Of a DNA stretch of 64,000 nt, positions 1 to 12,100 are shown in pieces. The stretch comes from Oncomelania hupensis. Its lineage: Eukaryota > Mollusca > Gastropoda > Littorinimorpha > Pomatiopsidae. The position numbers and the translations under genes are program-made. The stretch is from positions 32,723,951 through 32,787,950 of the forward strand of contig CM072522.1 in NCBI GenBank assembly GCA_036898135.1. The letters run 5' to 3'. Numbering within the stretch: position 1 is the stretch's first letter; each line of letters begins with the position of its first letter. The notes beneath the pieces were generated by a model. That model did no database searches and had not been told where the DNA came from. It was given only the letters and a program-made list of their open reading frames with translations.

Positions 1-2012
1 GAAAGAATTTTTACTACAATATCAAATAGATCTAGCGCAGACAGAAACGGTACGAAAAACCACACGAACAGAATACTACTAGTAACATAGACGTTAAACT
101 AAACAAAAACTCTTGCATTGATCTTTCAAACGTTGAATTTACTTATTTTCCTCAAACTCATGAAATCAATTTCTTTGTCAGATAAAAATAATACAATGTA
201 GCAAATATAATTCTTTTACACTACACCACAATATTAATTATTTCCAGACAGAGGGGAAAAAATATATGTTCTAAATTTCTGGGGAATTTCACATTTCAGA
301 ATTATTTCTTTCAATTTACGTTTAGGGTTTTCTCAGTAAGAAGAGAAAATAAAATCTAATTTATAAATTACTAACATTTTATAACTAACTTCTTCAACAA
401 AATAACTGAACAATTCTAACTTTCGAATATTATTTACAAAATTTAAAATTCTGTAAGGTAAAATAATTTATAAAATTTACTTTCGTTTTTATATTTCTTA
501 TCAATTTCGATCTGATATTTTACTTGCACTTTCACTTTATTTTTTACGTGAGCAAAGGCAGGGCTATTATCTTATGTAAATTCTGCTTCAGTTTAGGATC
601 TAAAGTCACAAATAAATAATAATAAGGCTTCTATAGTTTTTAAAAGGAAATAAGCTCACGGGTGCTAACAGTTATCAAAACGATTTGAGACACACTGTTC
701 TGCTCAGAAACAGTCCTTTTATTACGGCATCTAAGCAAAACATAGCCGTTGGCCAATCAAATCTCTGCCAGCGGACCGAGTTGGGGACAAGAAGACCCGT
801 ATGTCGTTGTCCTCTGCACAAGTCGGCGGTGCAAAGCGAAAGAAGCGCCGCGAACGATCTAAGATTTCTACTTCTTCAAAAGTTGACAGTGATTAATTTC
901 CCGTGCAAAACATGAGCCACTTCTAGCATCGACGGAGCACGGGGCTTATTATTAAATTACGAAAGAAAATGGGCTTGCTAAATCGGACACAGCTGAACAC
1001 ATTTGACCCATTTTGGGACCGTCTTCTATACATAGGTAAGTGTTGACACAAGTTCAATTGTCACTCAAATACACTTCATAACTATAAGTTTTATGATGAG
1101 ACCTGCTGGCAAACTTCAGTTAACAACTAACAAGTTGTTAAGAAAATATTCTGAGTTCCCGATTTTCCCTCCAACTAAATTAAAAACGGTGCAAAGGCAA
1201 CAGTAGGAAAACAAATCTCGCTGGTTATCACGCTAACCTTCGAGACTTTTGGCACACTAAACATCGAATCCTTTTGATAAATAAATTAAACATTTTCACA
1301 CAATTACACTCTAATGTTTCACTGCACAAGAAAGATTATGTTATTTTACTACATTTGATCAAGTAGATTCACTAGATTCAGTCTAGAAGTACATCAACAA
1401 CAAACTAGATCTAAGCAGTCACAATCTTCTTCATATTAGGCCTATTCGACCGGCCGAAACTTCACATGAATAAAACATATATTCTCAGTATGCAATTTTT
1501 CCAGTCACCCAATATTCACTCAAAGCTACACAAATGAATACACAAATGCAGTAGAACTTTTCATCATTGTTATTTTTCAAATCTAAACTGCTGTTCAATA
1601 GATTAGTTCTTGGTTCTAAATATACAGTATCGTAGGCCTATTCCTACATCTCACAGAATGAAGAAAGTTATTTTGTAGCAGAATTACAACAGTTCCACTT
1701 AATCTTTGGCTCGAATAGTATCCACTGTAACATTTCTGCATGTTTAGGAAAAGAAAGTCAAATTCAAGTCAGAATGAAGTAATTTTCCTCACCTTAGGCT
1801 TGGAGTTCATTTCTACAGTGGTTTGCTAAATCTCAGCAGACACAGCAAGGGAGAAAACAAGGATAACTTCTGCCAGGAATTTGTATTTTAAATGAAAACT
1901 ATTTTTCTGCACATTCTTGAATAAAAAGTTTCAGGGGTTATTATAATAGATTGTTTTGGAAGAAATAATAATAAAAGTTCATGTAAAAATAAGCTCTGGC
2001 CAGTCCAGGGCT
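1..2012. other. AT-rich intergenic DNA, no gene recognised
   Basis: No exon, repeat boundary or RNA gene could be supported here. The only compositional anomaly is a GC-richer patch near 740-910. It holds a 31-residue reading frame on the plus strand (801-896) that is very basic, with KRKKRRER in its middle, and could be the start of a broken transposase. It has no partner exon that I can find. Block A begins at about 2013, where the similarity to block B starts. Confidence 0.5.
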
Positions 2013-2265
2013 TACAGTATGATTATAGTTCAACTTTCCTATCCTATCCCTATCCTGTCCCGTAACCCTGAGGTCGTAGGGGCACCACAGATGATCGTTT
2101 AACCAGCATACTCCATCTTTCTCTGTCCTCAGCAGCCCTGATGGCTGTTCAACTTTAAATTGTTATATTATATGTTTGTGTACATGCGTAAGAATGATTG
2201 TATGGTCTAAAATCACATATGTGAAAAGACGTTAAAATAAATTATTGAATTGAATTATTGAATTG
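2013..2265 (+). mobile_element. LINE 3' untranslated end (host of the RTE insert)
   Basis: Equivalent to 52,999-53,241 in block B, where the coding part of the same LINE precedes it. It ends in AATAAA-like sequence and a short TTGAATTGAA-type repeat tail. In block A the coding part is missing, so the copy is cut at 2,013. Confidence 0.55.
2038..2147 (-). mobile_element. RTE-type LINE 3' end, 5'-truncated
   Basis: This is a 110-bp minus-strand fragment whose reverse complement matches the last codons and AGGAT-repeat tail of the larger plus-strand copy at 54,500-54,748. It is flanked by the direct repeat TTCAACTTT (2029-2037 and 2148-2156), a target-site duplication. It lies inside the 3' untranslated part of another LINE. 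The same insertion is present in block B at 53,014-53,123, so it predates the duplication. Confidence 0.8.
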
Positions 2266-2794
2266 AGCCACCCACCCAAGGCTAGTCTAACCAAGAAAAT
2301 CAAGGTAGACAATTTCTCTCCCAAACCTCAACCAGTTGCCTCCCTTTCTGCTACATTTAAGTGTCTAAAAACTCTCAACACTTCCTCAGTAATGAATAAC
2401 TCAACCAACCCTGTCTCTGAAATGTTATCAATATTATTTAATATGGTAAATACACAACATCATTCAGCCACTGCTGATAGAAACCATCCAGTACTTGTCC
2501 AATACTTTCATCACATGAAACACTGGATACTCCACTAATGTCAGAAAAACCTCTTGTTCTTCCCCATCAGATTCACCCTCAAGCTGTCACTCTGCCTACA
2601 TTAAAGCCGTGTAATGAGTCATCATTACAGCCTATGAAAGGTTCATGAAAGAGGTCTTTGTCGCCCAACTAAACCATTTGGAGACCAAACAGACTTGATC
2701 CCAGCATCCTTTCCATTGAGAATACAGCAGTAGAAATAGCTCAGGGAGTAACGCTGCCTCATTGCCAATATTCAAAGTAATGTTCGGTGGTAAC

Positions 2795-2902
2795 CTAGCA
2801 ACAGAGCTTGTGTACTTCGGCTCCAAACAAGAGCACCCAGCGCTGGCGGCGTTTGTCAACTACCATAGCTGCCAACATTTTGCGTATGGCAACTACAGTG
2901 TA
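2795..2902 (-). CDS. Gene A exon 4 (terminal, stop TAG)
   Basis: The acceptor is ACCTTTAG. It encodes 35 residues and a stop in phase 0 after exon 3, with a basic stretch VDKRRQ followed by a hydrophobic WVLLFGAEV segment. It differs from block B at three bases, two of them replacements. The splice acceptor has a short pyrimidine tract, so this is the least certain exon. Confidence 0.45.
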   Translation of the reverse strand, partial: YTVVAIRKMLAAMVVDKRRQRWVLLFGAEVHKLCC

Positions 2903-5900
2903 CTAAAGGTTAAAACAACTACCAGTACATTTCAATTACAGAACAACATGGTTCATGTGCTGAAGATTTGTAAAAGAGACAACAAGCTGGATTATTACCT
3001 CAGACTTGATTGGAAGTACTTCGATGTATTTCTCAGTCTTCACCCACACTGTCTTGGTTTTCAATGGGCCAGTGCTTTCTGTAACAAAGAAATCAGAAAT
3101 ATATATGTTGCAGCATGAGAAAACCAGGCTAAAGTGTCAAAATATGAAAAATTACTTATTTATTTATTAACAAAGTACTAAAAATAATCTTCAAAATGCA
3201 AAAAAACAAATTGTTTTATCTTTATTGGTTGATGTTTTATGATTTTTTTTAATATTTTATTTTCTCGGGGGCTAATTTCCAGAAATTGCCTTCAAAGTTT
3301 TAAATTGTAAAATGATCATTACTTCACAACCAGAATTTTCCCATGCATGTATTTGGTATCAAAACAATCAGGAAGATGGCAGCAATATGGCAGTGAGTTG
3401 AGATAAGATGAGAAAATTCACATTATACACCATCCACACAATACTGAACATAAACAAATTAAAACAGTACGCACAATTTTATTCTTTACCCATCCATAAT
3501 GCATAGTGTTTTTAAACATATTAGAAATAAAACAAGTGTTTAGCAAGTCTATAATAACTCAAACATAATAATATATCAAGAACATGGCCTGAATCAATCA
3601 TTTTTTTAAAATAAACCCTATCATAATGCCCTCCCCCCTCCCCCTCTTAAATCCCTCGTCCGTCAAGTAATCTTTTGTTTAATTGCAAGCAGCTACATCA
3701 GCTCAGTTCAAATAGTCAAACAAAGATTACAAACCTAAAACAAAAGTTTCATTAGGTAGTTTTCAGTCCTAATAATCAAGCTTTAATAATTCCCCGATTC
3801 TCCATTCCCTTCCGCACGTCGAATAAATCTGTCGCGTCACAGGTGTAAATCAAAATAACATGTAATTTTGCTCTATAAAGTTTAAATAAACACAAATATC
3901 AAAGCAAATACTAATTACTAGTAATTTGGTAAATAGTCCTCATGTTCATTTCCTAAAACAGACAAACCAACAATAATAAATACTGAGAACATAGTCAACT
4001 TGTCATGCTAGTAATATTGAATGCAGGCCAGACTACTTACCTTTTCAACCCTCCCCACCCCACCCCCACCCAACAAAATATACTACTGAAATATTTTCCA
4101 CACTCCTACTGTAATTCTTTCACTGATATCGCCTTTTCAACCTTTACCTAAATCTATGCAAGTAGAATGACGGATTATTAAAGACACGCCTATAGCGAAG
4201 AGGCCTACGAAACATGAATCATTGAATGAAAACAAACGGTATCGTTTAATAACGGGATCAAGCTTCTGCTCGTCAGAAACATAATAATCATCACAGTTCC
4301 CACCGGCACCATCATAAAAATAGTCCGAAAGCAGGTCTTGGAGCTCTTCAGAAGCAAAACCGGGTCGATTCAAGGCCCTAGCTACTCTAGCAGACGACAC
4401 ATCTACTGACGCTGGAGACGAAGCCATCACTTCCGGTTTCCAAAAAGAATCGGTCACTTACTTTGACAAATTGTTTCTAACAAACGCAACATAAATATTG
4501 CAAGAAAACACTTGAAATAGATGTAAGATGAGTTTATCTACATTAAAAAATTCACTTTAAACTAAACATCGTCGAAAATCTATAGGAAACACTTCCGTTT
4601 TTCACGACCCGGCAAGAGACGCATTCGAACACAACTTGTGTCACAAGCAAGCTTCAGAACAAGGAATTTCATGAAAAATTCATATGCCACACACTTTTAT
4701 TTACCAAAAAGTAGTACCAATAGGGACTTTTCACTCCCCAGACGTTATATATCAATCCACATTGGGGATTTCCCTTCATAGTCGGACAAGAAAAGTAGGG
4801 GTATCGGAGGTCAATTAGTGCCATTGTTTTAGCAAGGTGTGATCAACACCCTTATCAAAATCAACAAAATAAACAATGTTTTAGTAATTTCTGAACAAAA
4901 TCCGTTTGGGATATTAAAGAAAAGTCTTAAATAAAGACAAAGAGGCAACAATCTTAAAATTGATGGGGTAGCCTATTTTTAGTGTTCTACGGCTGTAGCA
5001 GCGAATCAATCCTGGCGTCTTTAGCCGGGTTTTGTCATGCGGCGACATTATCATGGATGAGTGGATGATAGTAGAGCACAGTTGGTTGTGGTTCAAACCC
5101 AGCAGAAGATAACATATGTGACTTTGATACAATTCTTTTCAGGGTGCCAAGTGTTTTCTGTGGGTACTTCAGTTTCTTTTTTCCCTTCAATAATGGTATT
5201 GGATGCAGTCAATCGATTTTTTAAAAAATCCACAATTAAAACTTTTATTTCCTTTCAGTCTTTTAAACACCACTTTCCTTTACACCACATGATTGAGAGG
5301 TGAATATGTGCTTGTTGTGTTTGGAGGAGTGTTTGTAGCATGTCAGCATGTATGATGGTTACAGATCACCATGCTTTGAGTCTGATTTAGGAATAAGGCA
5401 CATTTAGCATCCATTATTATACTATTATCATTACTATCAATATTATTATTATTATTAATATTATTATATTTGTTAATCATAAAATTTAAGTGCAATTTTT
5501 ATCACTCAAGTCTGGATTACAATGGCGTTCACACCAGTACAAATTCTCACCCATAAAAAAATATTACTATACTTACTGTATCGCTCTGTGCCACTGTCAG
5601 GCTCTGTCGTAACTTTAGAGAACTCTGGGTCATGTGGTTCCATCATGTCACAGTCAGGTTCTGTTTTCACTTTAGACAAATCCGAGTCATGTGGCTCCAC
5701 CATGTCACTGTCAGGTGCTGTGTTACTTTCAGATTCTTCCTTCATCTCTAACTTGCTGCCAGTCATATCTGCTGTGCCTCTGACAATCTGTTCACTGTCG
5801 GTGTGATAAACATGCTGGCTTTCTCTTCCTGCAATTGCTAAACAAACCAACAGCTTTCATGTCAATATTTCTGGCAGCAAGCAAAGTGACAAACGGAAGA

Positions 5901-6092
5901 ACCATCATGTTAGAAACTACGTCTTTTCCTCTCGCCTCAAAAATGGTCGGTGACACAGTCTATAAACATCCGCTGTGTAAGCAAAGGTGCTAAAAGTACT
6001 GATCACCTTGGTACTTAACAAATGCTAATAAAAGCAATCATATAATAATTCTTTTTTAAAAATAAATAAATAAAACAAAATTTTAAAAAATA

Positions 6093-6128
<36 letters not shown>

Positions 6129-9100
6129 TAATAATTATACCAAGTGATGACAGGCCAAGTGTAACAAAAAATAAAAAACAGGCCTAATCAAAGCAAGAAA
6201 ATTCAAGACAATTATTAGTCAAACGTACGGTTAGTAACAAGTAGTCAAATTCATGTGAAGCAAATTCATAGGGCTGACTAATGTAGAAATTAGCTTTTCT
6301 TCACAGATGCCACCAAATTGTTATAAAATGTACTTTAGTTAAGTACAAATTTACAGAATATCAGAGCTGTTAATAAGATCAATCAAATTAAAAGCAAAGA
6401 ATACTGGTCCCTCTGTTCAAGGCTCTTGTTCGTCCCATATTTGAATACAAAAATATCGTACGGGGTCTTAAGGTTAAAATGCATACCAACAAGATTAAAG
6501 CTGTACTAAGAAATTTCCCAGTGCATCTTAGTGCTAAGTTACGAGGATAGGCTAAAGTGCCTTCGGCTTCCGAGCTTTGAATATATGGCTCTGTCTACAA
6601 AGTTGGTTCACTTTTTGTGACATGGGTGCCCAAAAATAAAAGTTGTCAAATACATACATTTTGTGGTTTATTTGAAAGATATGTATGTGTGTGATCATGC
6701 CATGCAGGTTAGAAGATAAGTTTTGACCTTATATGCATGTACTATGTAGTCAGACCTTTAGTGTACACACTCAACGAAATGTCCAATGTAACACGGAAAC
6801 CAAATAGTACTTAAAAACCAACAATATATATATATAAAGTTGGCAAAGAATCTTTATTTATAAAGAGATTTGCTATCAAATAGATATAAGATTAAAAAGA
6901 AATGTTTACATTATTAAAGAAGTTTATCTATTGATACATTATCAAGTCAATCAATTTTCTACAAATTTTAATCGTTAAAAGTTCTTTTATACTTAAAATG
7001 AAACAACCTGAAACAGCTACTGCACATACAAATTGTGTATAATATTATAACATAATCACAAAATAAAAGTGAGAACTTACAGGTCTCTATTAAAAAAAAT
7101 CTGGTTCTTATTGTAAAAAAATTTTGTCCAATGTAACACGGAAACCAAATTAAGCTTGACGATAAATTATATTCGGCTAAATAATATTTATCAAACTTAG
7201 CGTATCCAAATCAAGTCAAATAATAAATTTAAATAAGTTTACTTGTCACTGCTGTTTCAAAGAGCATTTTTATTTATTCATTAACAAATTTTGAACGGAT
7301 CTCATCATCCATCGGAACAAGAACGGCAAAAAAAATAATGGTTTCTTGGCTTCTAATTACGTTAGACTAGCCGGAGATCTATTTTCATTAAAATAGGCAC
7401 TACAGTCGAATTAAACTTATCCTAACAACTAAATAAACATAAAATATTATATAAACATGAAGAATCTTACTGTAAAGAGTCAGTTTTCTTGGTGACACTG
7501 CGGGGTGCGTTGTCCAATGTAACAACTACGTGATACTCGGAAACCACACACAATGAAAAAGATTCTCCGCGTAAAATGAAACCACGCGAGAAGGGACGAG
7601 TGTATATATCAATCCGATAATGAGGCCTACTTTACGTCATTAAAATAGTCCTACTAGGTATGCTTTGAAATAAGCAAAATAAATTTGTGTGTCGTCCAGC
7701 GTCACACGAAAATCCGGAAACGATGTCAACCGATGCTTTTCAGACCATCAAAGCATTTACATAACGACTAAATTGTTATTTGTAAACATTGGAATTCATT
7801 CATAACATCCCAACAAGAAAGAAAACTCTAAAAAAAACATGTATTCTTGCGCTTAAGACGAAGATCAATTTTTGAAAACATTCTGCCTGTTTCGGAAACC
7901 ATGCATTACGCTGGACAACCAAATTTACTCCGGCTATAATACACAAAATACAAAACAAATTGGTTTTGTAAGTACTGTGCATGTTTAAACTATTACTAAT
8001 GAGTTAGATTATAATAATTTTATGTGTTCTATGACATCTTTATTTATGTAAACACTTAGAAGAAAACCCGGTCATTCTCATGTCACAAAATTAGGTCAAA
8101 TTTTAGGCCACTTTCAGACATTTACAAAGCAAATACAAAGGTTCTATAGATATTTTCATCTTGAAATTATTAATACTATCTCTCCGATCATTTTTAAATA
8201 AGATAATAGCAAAAGGAAAGGCAAATAAGCAGCTTGTTGTGATAAATATTATCTAGAAAAGCAGCACCCCTCGCGGTGCTCAGCTTTGTAGACAGACCCA
8301 TATATACACATCTAAGAGGAGACATGAATCATGATTGAGGTGTTTAAAATCCTATAGAACATATATATGGGCAAGGTTCAGAAAAGGAGTTGAGAAATTG
8401 TGACATATATAAAAAGACTTGGTCTAAAGAAAAGAGAATGCAGAGTATGAAAATAACACATAAACACAAAAGCACAAAGGGTATTTGAGCAAACAAGACA
8501 TTTATAAAGCACAAAAATTTTGTTAAGTAGATCTGAACTTGTGTGCATAACATCACCTCATGTCACAAACTAAATCAACTGCCATATCAGCATGAATACT
8601 GAAATTTAAAACCTCAATGCATGGAAACAATGAAGCAAGTCCTGTTAGTAATCTACAAACACTTGGAAGCAAATTTGCATTTCAAATCAGTTTATTAGAA
8701 GAGCTGGGAAAAAAAGTGTACATAACATTACACATAAGAATGGGACGTTTGCATTACATCTTTTCAGACAGTCAAGTCATCAAGCATTTAACCTGAAATG
8801 CAACAAACTACTTCTACAGATCCTGAGGGAAATTTCTAACATGAAAACATCACGATAGTCTTATAGGTACATGAATATTATGCAGTTAACTTCAAGACTA
8901 GCCAAACATCTATTTAAAAAATGTAAACACAGCCATAACAAATATAATTTATGCAGAAATGAAGCAATAGTTAGATGCTATCATTTTAGTTCATTTGTCT
9001 TCGGGTAAACACAAAAAGATCAAAACAACAACATTAGAAAGCATGAAATGCTTGTCAAGGACTCAACAGGTCATAACTTCACGCCGTCACATAGCATTTT

Positions 9101-12100
9101 TGTGTGGATAAAAACTTAATCGTTTATGAAAAACAGTTGCTGACTTGTTGGATTAACAAAGCTAACTAGGCTAGACATTCTGACAAATGCCAATCAACCA
9201 CGGTGTTAACCGGTTTTAAATATAAACATTTTAGTGGTGGAGTACATAACTTCATTACACGAATGGAGTGGTGAATGTTGTTAAGTGATAGTTTGCATTG
9301 AATAAAATTAGTTATGATGCCCAAAACTATCCATGACATCAACAGTTGACATAACATGAACTACAATTGCCAATGACCAACATGCCGTGTATAGAATGGT
9401 TTATAGGCCAAATAATTGTGGGACATAACCTCACACAGTGAATCCTTAAGTGAAGACAAACAGTAAAAGAAAGTTGATCTATAGTATAAATTGCATTGAT
9501 TTATACAAGTACACATAAATGAAAGTAGCGCAGAGTAAAATGTGTCTTACATGGACATGAGTATTTTGCCATTAACTTTGAGACTAGTCAAACATCTATA
9601 AACACAATACGTGAACACAGCCATAACAAACATAATTTAAACAAAAATGAAGCAATACAGTTAGATACAATCATATAAGTTCATTTGTCTTGGGATAAAA
9701 AGAAAAAATCTTTAAAAAAAAACATTAGAAAGCATACAATGCTTGTCAAGGATTCAAGAGGTCATAACTTCATGCCGTGACATAACATTTTTGTGTGGAT
9801 AAAAACTTAATCGTTTATGAAAGACAGTAGCTGACTTGTCGGATTAACAAATTCTAACAAGACTAGACACTATGACAAACTTGAATCAACCATGGTGTTA
9901 ACTGGTTTTAAATATAAACATTTTAGTGGTGGAGTACATAACTTCATTACACGAATGGAGTGGTGAATGTTGTTAAGTGACAGTTTGCTTTGAATAAAAT
10001 TAGTTATGCTGCCCAAAACTAGCCAGGGTGTCAAAAGTTGACATAACTTGAACTACAATTGCCAATGAGCAACCTGTCCTATCGAACAGTTGATAGGCCA
10101 AATAATTGTGGACATAACCTCACACAGTGATTCCTTAAGAGAAGACAAGCAGTTAAAGAAAACTTATCTAAAGTAGTAATTGCATTCATTTATACAAGTA
10201 CACATAAATGAAAGTAGTACAGAGTAAAAATAAATGGACAGTTGTCAGACTTCACAACCGAGACCTAAATTCAAAATTCAAGCGGGTACATGTGGAGAGG
10301 GAATTAATATTTTTTTTCAAAATACAAGGATCTCCTATCCAAAATGTAAAGAAAAAAAAAGGAAAATGGTCATCACTGGTTAATATTGACCTATTCAACA
10401 ATGTTGGAAAAGCACAATGCTACTAAAAACAACAAGCAGAAAGCTCTGCTAAATGCTAAGAGTACATAACTTCAAGCCGTGACATGTTTTGTTGTTTTTT
10501 TCCTTTATAGAAACAAACTGATAATGAAACCAAAATTGATGCAGAAATTTGAAGTAAAATCAAGGAGTACTCCTGAAATCATAAATGTATTACCTAAGAA
10601 GTGATTAAAAAAACATATCACCAGGGCATTACATAACTATACACTGTCATTATATACACAGATGAAGAAATCTTTTAAAAAGAGGATACATTGCCAAGTC
10701 AAAACAAGAGCAAAGCATACAACTAGCAGAAAGCAGTCTTTCAGTATCGACTGGTCAAAATACAAAAGTTCATTTCCAAGCAATAATATACGAAGTTCAT
10801 TTACGAGCAATTTACACCCCAAATTATGAAGTACAATGTTCTTCGATCCTGGCATGTAGTATACTCGGCCAGCACTTTGACGACGGCTGATTCAGGAAGC
10901 AAGTATTCCTGACCACTCTCTGGCATCTTCCAGCCTTCTCCGTACATCAAGTATTGACCCCAAGTATTGTGGGTTACTCTTGTGACCTGTAATCAGCAAA
11001 TCATGATAAATCAGAAAAAAATTACCATGCTACCCTTTCAAATAAAGCTAATGGTGCTTTTTATTCTTAATTTACATGGTGGTTGTCGAAACTAAATGCA
11101 GCTGTGGGGAAAATAGCTGGCCATCTCTGATTCAGCTTCACCACACAATCCCCACAACTTGAAAATGCCTCACAAATAAATACTTCTTGTGCTACAAATT
11201 GAGAAGTTCCTCCTTTGATTCCACATTTACCAATATGAAGTGCCCGGTAGGTGAAGAAGAATTCTAATCTGCATTAAATACATACTTTGCCAAATATTCC
11301 CTTTATGTCAACAATTGTGTGTGTACATAACTTTATGCAATGCTTCCATGATGGATATGATCACATGACAGTTCACACTTGAGATTGATCACTTCTGGGG
11401 ATTAATCTGCTTGCACTTTTTCCTGTCAGACAATAAACTGATTAAAATGTCAAGTACAGTCAAGAGCTGTGGTTGAAAAGTAAAGGTGTAAGTAACTTCA
11501 CCATTTTGAGGTAAGCTAGCTTTGACAGAGACAATGTGAAGTTATGCACAAAGAGTGGAACAAAAGGGCATTTTACCTTAAAGAACAATTGACTAAAATT
11601 AGCTATGTTTTTAAAGGAATCAATTTAAACTGCATTAAAAAGATACCTTGGCACAATAGTGAAGCTCAAGGGCTCGAAATGTGTGGTCACAATTTTACGC
11701 AATGATATGCAATTGGTCTGGTCATGAAGTTATGTACAGTCGCATAGGAATGGCAAAATAAATCAGACTAAAGCCCAGTAGTTAACAATCACATGTATGG
11801 AACAAAACTTATTTCATTAAATTATTATAATATGAAATACATTAATTGAAGAGCTCTGGTTGATAAAATTTTGGTGTATGTAACTTCACCATTTTGATGC
11901 AGGCTTGCTTTGACAAAGAATGTGAAGTTATGCACAAAGAGTGGAACAAGGCTGTGTTTGTTGGTGAGCTGTGTTGATAATTTTTAATCATCTTTTGAGT
12001 GTAAATAATGTATGTATCTTTTAAAAGAAAAAGTATCACTTCAAAATTTTAAATAAAAATAAAAAACGAATTGTGTTCATCATTTCACAAAATCCACTTA

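Noticed and set aside
760..820. Short stretch GACAAGAAGACCC like a mitochondrial 16S rRNA signature
   Set aside because: Only 13 bases match, without the sequence that normally follows, so there is no case for a mitochondrial insert.
2762..3118. Plus-strand open frame of about 118 codons, also present at 53,741-54,100
   Set aside because: It is antisense to exons 3 and 4 of gene A/B, which have splice signals, matching phases and synonymous differences. The plus frame has no recognisable domain.
10855..10986. Alternative frame through T3 exon 2 (open for more than 45 codons)
   Set aside because: Its phase does not fit the only good donor upstream; the phase-1 frame does and ends in a stop. 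Kept as a possible alternative only.
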